NCBI GenBank assembly: GCA_031548835.1
Contig: JAVBQS010000190.1
Location: 1-18,552 of the forward strand
Source of the DNA: WQTU01 sp031548835
GTDB taxonomy: Bacteria > Spirochaetota > Spirochaetia > CADAEX01
Reading direction: 5' to 3'
Length of the DNA stretch: 18,552 bases
Under the pieces are notes generated by a model. The model ran no database searches, had not been told where the DNA came from, and saw nothing but the letters and a program-made list of their open reading frames with translations. Position 1 is the stretch's first letter; every line of letters starts with the position of its first letter. The translations under genes and the position numbers were made by a program. Positions 15,218-18,552 of this stretch are shown here, piece by piece.

Positions 15218-16198
15218 ATGGATAGTCACAGTTTTTATACAAAAACCCTTGAAGATGAACTTGGGTCTGTTAAAAAAATTATTTTAGAAAATATAAAAAG
15301 CCCTGATCCTGAAATTTTTGAATCTCTGAAAAAACTTGTAACAGCAAAATCTAAAATGCTGCGCCCTGCATTACTTATATTATCTTCAAAATTTGGAAAT
15401 ACAGATTCTAAAATAACCTACTCCCTTGCAGCAGCAGTTGAAATGCTCCACACTGCAACTCTTATCCATGATGATATAATAGATAGGGCTTCCACAAGAA
15501 GAGGCGCAAAAACACTTCATTCAATTTTTGGCCCCGGAAGGTCAGTTTTACTGGGAGATTTTCTTTTATCAAGAGGATATAAATTAATTCTTCCTTATAT
15601 AGAAAAAGAAAACCTTAACAGGCTTAACTCAGTTATATCTTATCTTTGCGAAAGTGAAATAACAGAAATCTCTTCTGCATTTAAAACAGATATAACAGAA
15701 AGAAAATATTTAAGGAGAATAGCTGGAAAAACAGCATCGCTATTTGCATTAAGCTGCCACATTGGAGCATCAGAAAGCAATGCAGGCAAAGAAATAATAT
15801 CAGCTCTTACAAAATGCGGATATTGCATAGGTATGGCATTCCAGATTATAGATGATATTCTTGATTTTAAAAGCAGTGAAAAAGTACTTGGCAAACCTGC
15901 CTGCAATGATATACAGGAAGGAATTTATACATTGCCTGTAATATATGCGCTTAAGGTAAGCGGCGAAAAATATAAAAAAGAACTGGGTAAAATAAAAAAG
16001 AATAAAAGTATTTTTAAATCAGCAAGAATAAAAAAAATAGTAAAGATGACTGAAGAAACAGGCGCGCTGGAGAGGGCAAAAAGCCAGGCTGAAAAATATA
16101 CAAACAGAGCATTAAAAGAAATAGAAAAACTGCCTGATGAAAAAACAAGAGATGAAATTACTTCTATTATAAAAAACATGCTAGCAAGAAAATTTTAA
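15218..16198 (+). CDS. Long-chain polyprenyl diphosphate synthase
   Basis: A 326-residue trans-prenyltransferase that elongates allylic diphosphates with isopentenyl diphosphate. The first Asp-rich motif is HDDIIDRASTRRG (D85, D86, D89); the second is IIDDILDFKSSEKVLGKP (near 211-228), followed by the KP...ND..EG..TLP order of this family. The KMLRP segment (46-50) holds the diphosphate-binding Lys and Arg. The residues before the first motif (EMLHTATLIH) are small at the chain-length-determining positions, pointing to a long product such as an octaprenyl or heptaprenyl tail. This would supply the UbiA-type enzyme in the neighbouring operon. The start ATG is preceded by a T-run; the nearest Shine-Dalgarno-like CGGAGA is unusually far, 17 bases away. 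Confidence 0.92.
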   Translation: MDSHSFYTKTLEDELGSVKKIILENIKSPDPEIFESLKKLVTAKSKMLRPALLILSSKFGNTDSKITYSLAAAVEMLHTATLIHDDIIDRASTRRGAKTLHSIFGPGRSVLLGDFLLSRGYKLILPYIEKENLNRLNSVISYLCESEITEISSAFKTDITERKYLRRIAGKTASLFALSCHIGASESNAGKEIISALTKCGYCIGMAFQIIDDILDFKSSEKVLGKPACNDIQEGIYTLPVIYALKVSGEKYKKELGKIKKNKSIFKSARIKKIVKMTEETGALERAKSQAEKYTNRALKEIEKLPDEKTRDEITSIIKNMLARKF

Positions 16199-16267
16199 TT
16201 AAAAAGTGTAATACTATTTATTTCAGGCTTATTTATAAAACAATTAATCTACAGGAAATAATAGAAA

Positions 16268-17317
16268 TCAGTTTTCAGCTAAAACAAAATCACTGTTCAT
16301 AAGCGTAAAATTGCTGCCAACTCCGCTGCTTAAAAGAATTTTTTTATCTTTTGTTATTACTATTATTTCTACATTTTTAAGTTTTTCAACAAGATCAATA
16401 GCGCCTTTAGAGCCAAGCATAAAAAGCGAAGTTGAAAGAGCATCGCCATCAACTGATTTTTCCGTAATAACAGATATACCCATTATATCGTTATCTACCG
16501 GATATCCTGTTTTTGGATCAAGTATATGGTGATATTTTATGCTGTCTTTTTCATAATATCTTTCATATATGCCAGAAGTCACTATTGAAATATTCTCCCC
16601 TTCAAATATACCCAAGGGAACTCCTCTTTTATCAAAAGGATCCTGAATACCTATTTTAAAAAGTTTTCCGCCTGGCTTTTTCCCAAGCAGCATTACATTG
16701 CCGCCAAGATTTATTATTGCGCTTTTTACCCCATCTTGCTTAAAAAGTTCACAAACCTTGTCAGCGATAAATCCTTTTGCAATAGCGCCAAGATCTATTT
16801 TCATTCCTTTTTTCTCAAGAAAAACAGAGTTATCTGATTGTGTTAATTTTATATTTTTATAATCAACAAGAGAGAGAACAGTATCAATTTCTTTTTGAGA
16901 AGGGATTTTTGCTTTTTCTGTTCCAATCCCCCATAGTGAAACAAGCGGGCCTATTGTTATATCAAAAAGGCCATTTGTCAATTCAGAATAATAAATACTT
17001 TTTTCTATAATAAAAAAAGTATTATGCGATACTTTTACAGGAGATATGCCTGCGTTTATGTTTATTTCAGATATTTCACTTGATGAAATATTCCTGCTCA
17101 GGCTGTTTTCCAGAGAAGATATAAGGTCGAACGCTTGTGTTAAAACATTTTCGCTTCCGCCGTCATAGATAGAAAGTTCTGTAATAGTGCCAAGCTGCGA
17201 ATTTATCTCAGACCTTATGTTATATTTTTTATTATTACCTGCGCTGCAGCCAGTATGTAAGATTGATAAAAAGATAAAAAAAATTATAGAAAAATTAATT
17301 ATTTTATTTTTGTTCAC
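16268..17317 (-). CDS. apbE: ApbE-type FAD:protein FMN transferase, lipoprotein
   Basis: A 349-residue extracytoplasmic enzyme that attaches FMN, taken from FAD, to threonine residues of respiratory flavoproteins such as NqrB/C or RnfG/D. The start is GTG at 17315-17317 because a GGA-rich site lies just upstream and the protein then opens with a proper lipoprotein signal: NKNKIINFSIIFFIFLSIL, lipobox HTGC. Starting further upstream would run 58 codons back across the end of the PhoH gene with no signal. Family landmarks in order: FDITIGPLVSLWGIG, KIDLGAIAKGFIADKV, AIINLGGNVMLLGKKPGG, SGIYERYYE, YHHILDPKTGYPV and DGDALSTSLFMLG, the last holding the metal-binding Asp. It is 46 bases after the PhoH gene on the same strand. 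No Nqr or Rnf gene is present here, so its target lies elsewhere. Confidence 0.92.
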   Translation of the reverse strand: MNKNKIINFSIIFFIFLSILHTGCSAGNNKKYNIRSEINSQLGTITELSIYDGGSENVLTQAFDLISSLENSLSRNISSSEISEININAGISPVKVSHNTFFIIEKSIYYSELTNGLFDITIGPLVSLWGIGTEKAKIPSQKEIDTVLSLVDYKNIKLTQSDNSVFLEKKGMKIDLGAIAKGFIADKVCELFKQDGVKSAIINLGGNVMLLGKKPGGKLFKIGIQDPFDKRGVPLGIFEGENISIVTSGIYERYYEKDSIKYHHILDPKTGYPVDNDIMGISVITEKSVDGDALSTSLFMLGSKGAIDLVEKLKNVEIIVITKDKKILLSSGVGSNFTLMNSDFVLAEN

Positions 17318-17363
17318 TATTTTTTTCCAAATTAAATTTGTACAGCCTGTAATTATTTTAATT

Positions 17364-18552
17364 TTATAAAAGCTTTGCTGCAAGCTCAGATAACTTGCTT
17401 CTTTCAGATTTTTCAAGCGCAATATGTCCAAAAAGGTTTTGTCCTTTAAATGCTTCAACAAGATATGTAAGTCCGTTGGAATTTGCATCAAGATAAGGGC
17501 TGTCTATCTGCTGTGGATCTCCTGTAAGAACAATTTTTGTATTTTCCCCTGCCCTGCTTACAACTGTTTTTATTTCATGCGGGCTTAAATTCTGCGCTTC
17601 ATCAATTATTATATAGAGGTTTGGAAGTGTGCGGCCGCGCATATAAGTAAGAGCTTCTATTTCAATCTGTTTATTCTTAACCATGCTCTCTATTGTTTTT
17701 TGTTCCTGCCTGTCTGTAATAGCTTCTGTTATCTGGCTTAAATTATCAAAAAGAGGCTGCATCCAGTGCGACATTTTTTCATCTTTCTTGCCAGGCAGGT
17801 ATCCTATATCTTTGCCCATTGGTATAACAGGGCGGGTAACAAGAACTCTTGTATATTTTTTCTCCTTCATTGTTTTATAAAGCCCTGCGGCAAGAGCAAG
17901 AAGTGTTTTGCCTGTGCCTGCTTTTCCGACAAGAGTAACAAGCGAGAAGTTATCATCCAGCAGCATATCAAATGCAATCTGCTGCCTGCTGTTAAGAGGT
18001 TTTATGCCGCAAACTGTTCCTGTTACAGGATTAATTGTTTTAAGAGTTGCAGAAGCAGAATCATATTTTGCAATAATGGAAAAATTTTCATCTTCTTTGC
18101 CAAAGAGGGCATATTGGTTATTAATAAGTTTTTCCTGCCACGGAATAGTTTTAATTTTAAATAATGAATTTCTGAAATTATTTTCAGCAGCTTCATCGCT
18201 GCTTTCATTATCATTATTTTTTTTAAGAATAGCAGTTTCAGCATCTGAAAATGAATTATCTTTTTTTAATAGTTCAGGCATAATCTCTTTTTGGTATATT
18301 TTTATTCCTGAATAAAAATCATTTATATTAACAGTCTGTTTTTCATAATCAATTGCTTTTATGCCAAGAGCGCTTGCTTTTACTCTTGCATTTATATCTT
18401 TTGAAACAAAAAAAACCCTCTCTCTTTCCTGCTGAAACATAAAAGCAGTAAGAATTATTTTATTATCAGGGCTGTCTTTTAATATAGTTCCTGAAAAAGT
18501 GTCAGGGTCATCAACAACCACTTTTACAGTAGCGCCGTTATCTATTTTTATG
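17364..18552 (-). CDS. PIN-PhoH family ATPase, 5' part beyond the window
   Basis: The reading frame is open to the right edge (IKIDNGATVKVVVDDPDTFS begins at the last full codon), so the true start and most of the PIN domain's beginning are outside. The visible N-terminal part (VFFVSKDINARVKASALGIK) matches the second half of a PIN nuclease domain. A linker rich in Asn/Asp/Glu follows. The C-terminal part is the PhoH ATPase domain: QQIAFDMLLD, Walker A VGKAGTGKTLLALAA, TRPVIPMGKDIGYLPGKKDE, Walker B LYIIIDEAQNLSPHEIKT, and LTGDPQQIDSPYLD with a conserved Gln. Such two-domain proteins (YlaK/PhoH2 type) are thought to be RNA-cleaving, ATP-driven enzymes. Visible length is about 395 residues of an expected 440 or so. 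A GTG at 18521 is not the start. Confidence 0.9.
   Translation of the reverse strand, partial: IKIDNGATVKVVVDDPDTFSGTILKDSPDNKIILTAFMFQQERERVFFVSKDINARVKASALGIKAIDYEKQTVNINDFYSGIKIYQKEIMPELLKKDNSFSDAETAILKKNNDNESSDEAAENNFRNSLFKIKTIPWQEKLINNQYALFGKEDENFSIIAKYDSASATLKTINPVTGTVCGIKPLNSRQQIAFDMLLDDNFSLVTLVGKAGTGKTLLALAAGLYKTMKEKKYTRVLVTRPVIPMGKDIGYLPGKKDEKMSHWMQPLFDNLSQITEAITDRQEQKTIESMVKNKQIEIEALTYMRGRTLPNLYIIIDEAQNLSPHEIKTVVSRAGENTKIVLTGDPQQIDSPYLDANSNGLTYLVEAFKGQNLFGHIALEKSERSKLSELAAKLL

Noticed and set aside
1..18552. CRISPR arrays, tRNA or rRNA genes, phage or toxin-antitoxin modules
   Set aside because: No regularly spaced repeats, no cloverleaf-like intergenic sequence and no matching proteins were seen; intergenic gaps are mostly short and AT-rich.

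Overview
This is an AT-rich bacterial window that reads as a chromosome segment of a Gram-negative organism with a menaquinone-type respiratory chain. The Gram-negative call rests on a beta-barrel-type protein ending in Phe and several lipoproteins. The gene mix (UbiA/UbiX/UbiD late quinone genes, a long-chain polyprenyl diphosphate synthase, a fused type II NADH dehydrogenase, ApbE) together with very AT-rich, short intergenic DNA suggests a gut- or sediment-type anaerobe or microaerophile. A Deferribacteres/Mucispirillum-like host is my tentative guess; nothing in the window proves the phylum.

Layout. Positions 1-588 hold only debris, probably a decayed gene on the minus strand. Positions 589-3005 (+) hold a two-gene cassette, a secreted sulfatase with a serine-type modification motif and an outer-membrane protein of the phenol meta-pathway/SphA family. 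Its base composition is clearly richer in G+C than the rest. Positions 3096-4306 are a dead insertion sequence with perfect 16-bp inverted ends and a DDE transposase broken by several frameshifts and a stop. From 4365 the typical host DNA resumes: an ATPase-permease pair of a NitT/TauT-type ABC importer (+, overlapping by ATGA), then on the minus strand an MFS exporter-like protein, a SIMPL-domain lipoprotein, a DUF1883 protein and a nitroreductase.

Positions 9077-12996 (-) are a tight operon in the order ubiD, ubiA, ubiX, then a substrate-binding lipoprotein of the NMT1/SsuA type. Overlaps of 4 and 16 bp and a 4-bp gap indicate translational coupling. Divergent from it, 13146-15047 (+) encodes an NDH-2 with a long C-terminal membrane extension joined by a duplicated Ala-rich linker. 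A nested inverted repeat (MITE-like) follows at 15061-15150, then a polyprenyl diphosphate synthase (+). An ApbE flavin transferase lipoprotein and a PIN-PhoH protein (-, running off the right edge) close the window.

How it fits together (inference): the polyprenyl synthase would make the isoprenoid tail, UbiA attaches it to an aromatic carboxylate, UbiX makes prenyl-FMN, UbiD decarboxylates the prenylated ring, and NDH-2 reduces the finished quinone with NADH. ApbE and the nitroreductase are further flavin-related functions. The most thought-provoking point is the ABC-type binding lipoprotein locked into the quinone operon, while the only ABC ATPase-permease pair in the window, about 3.2 kb away on the other strand, has no binding protein beside it.
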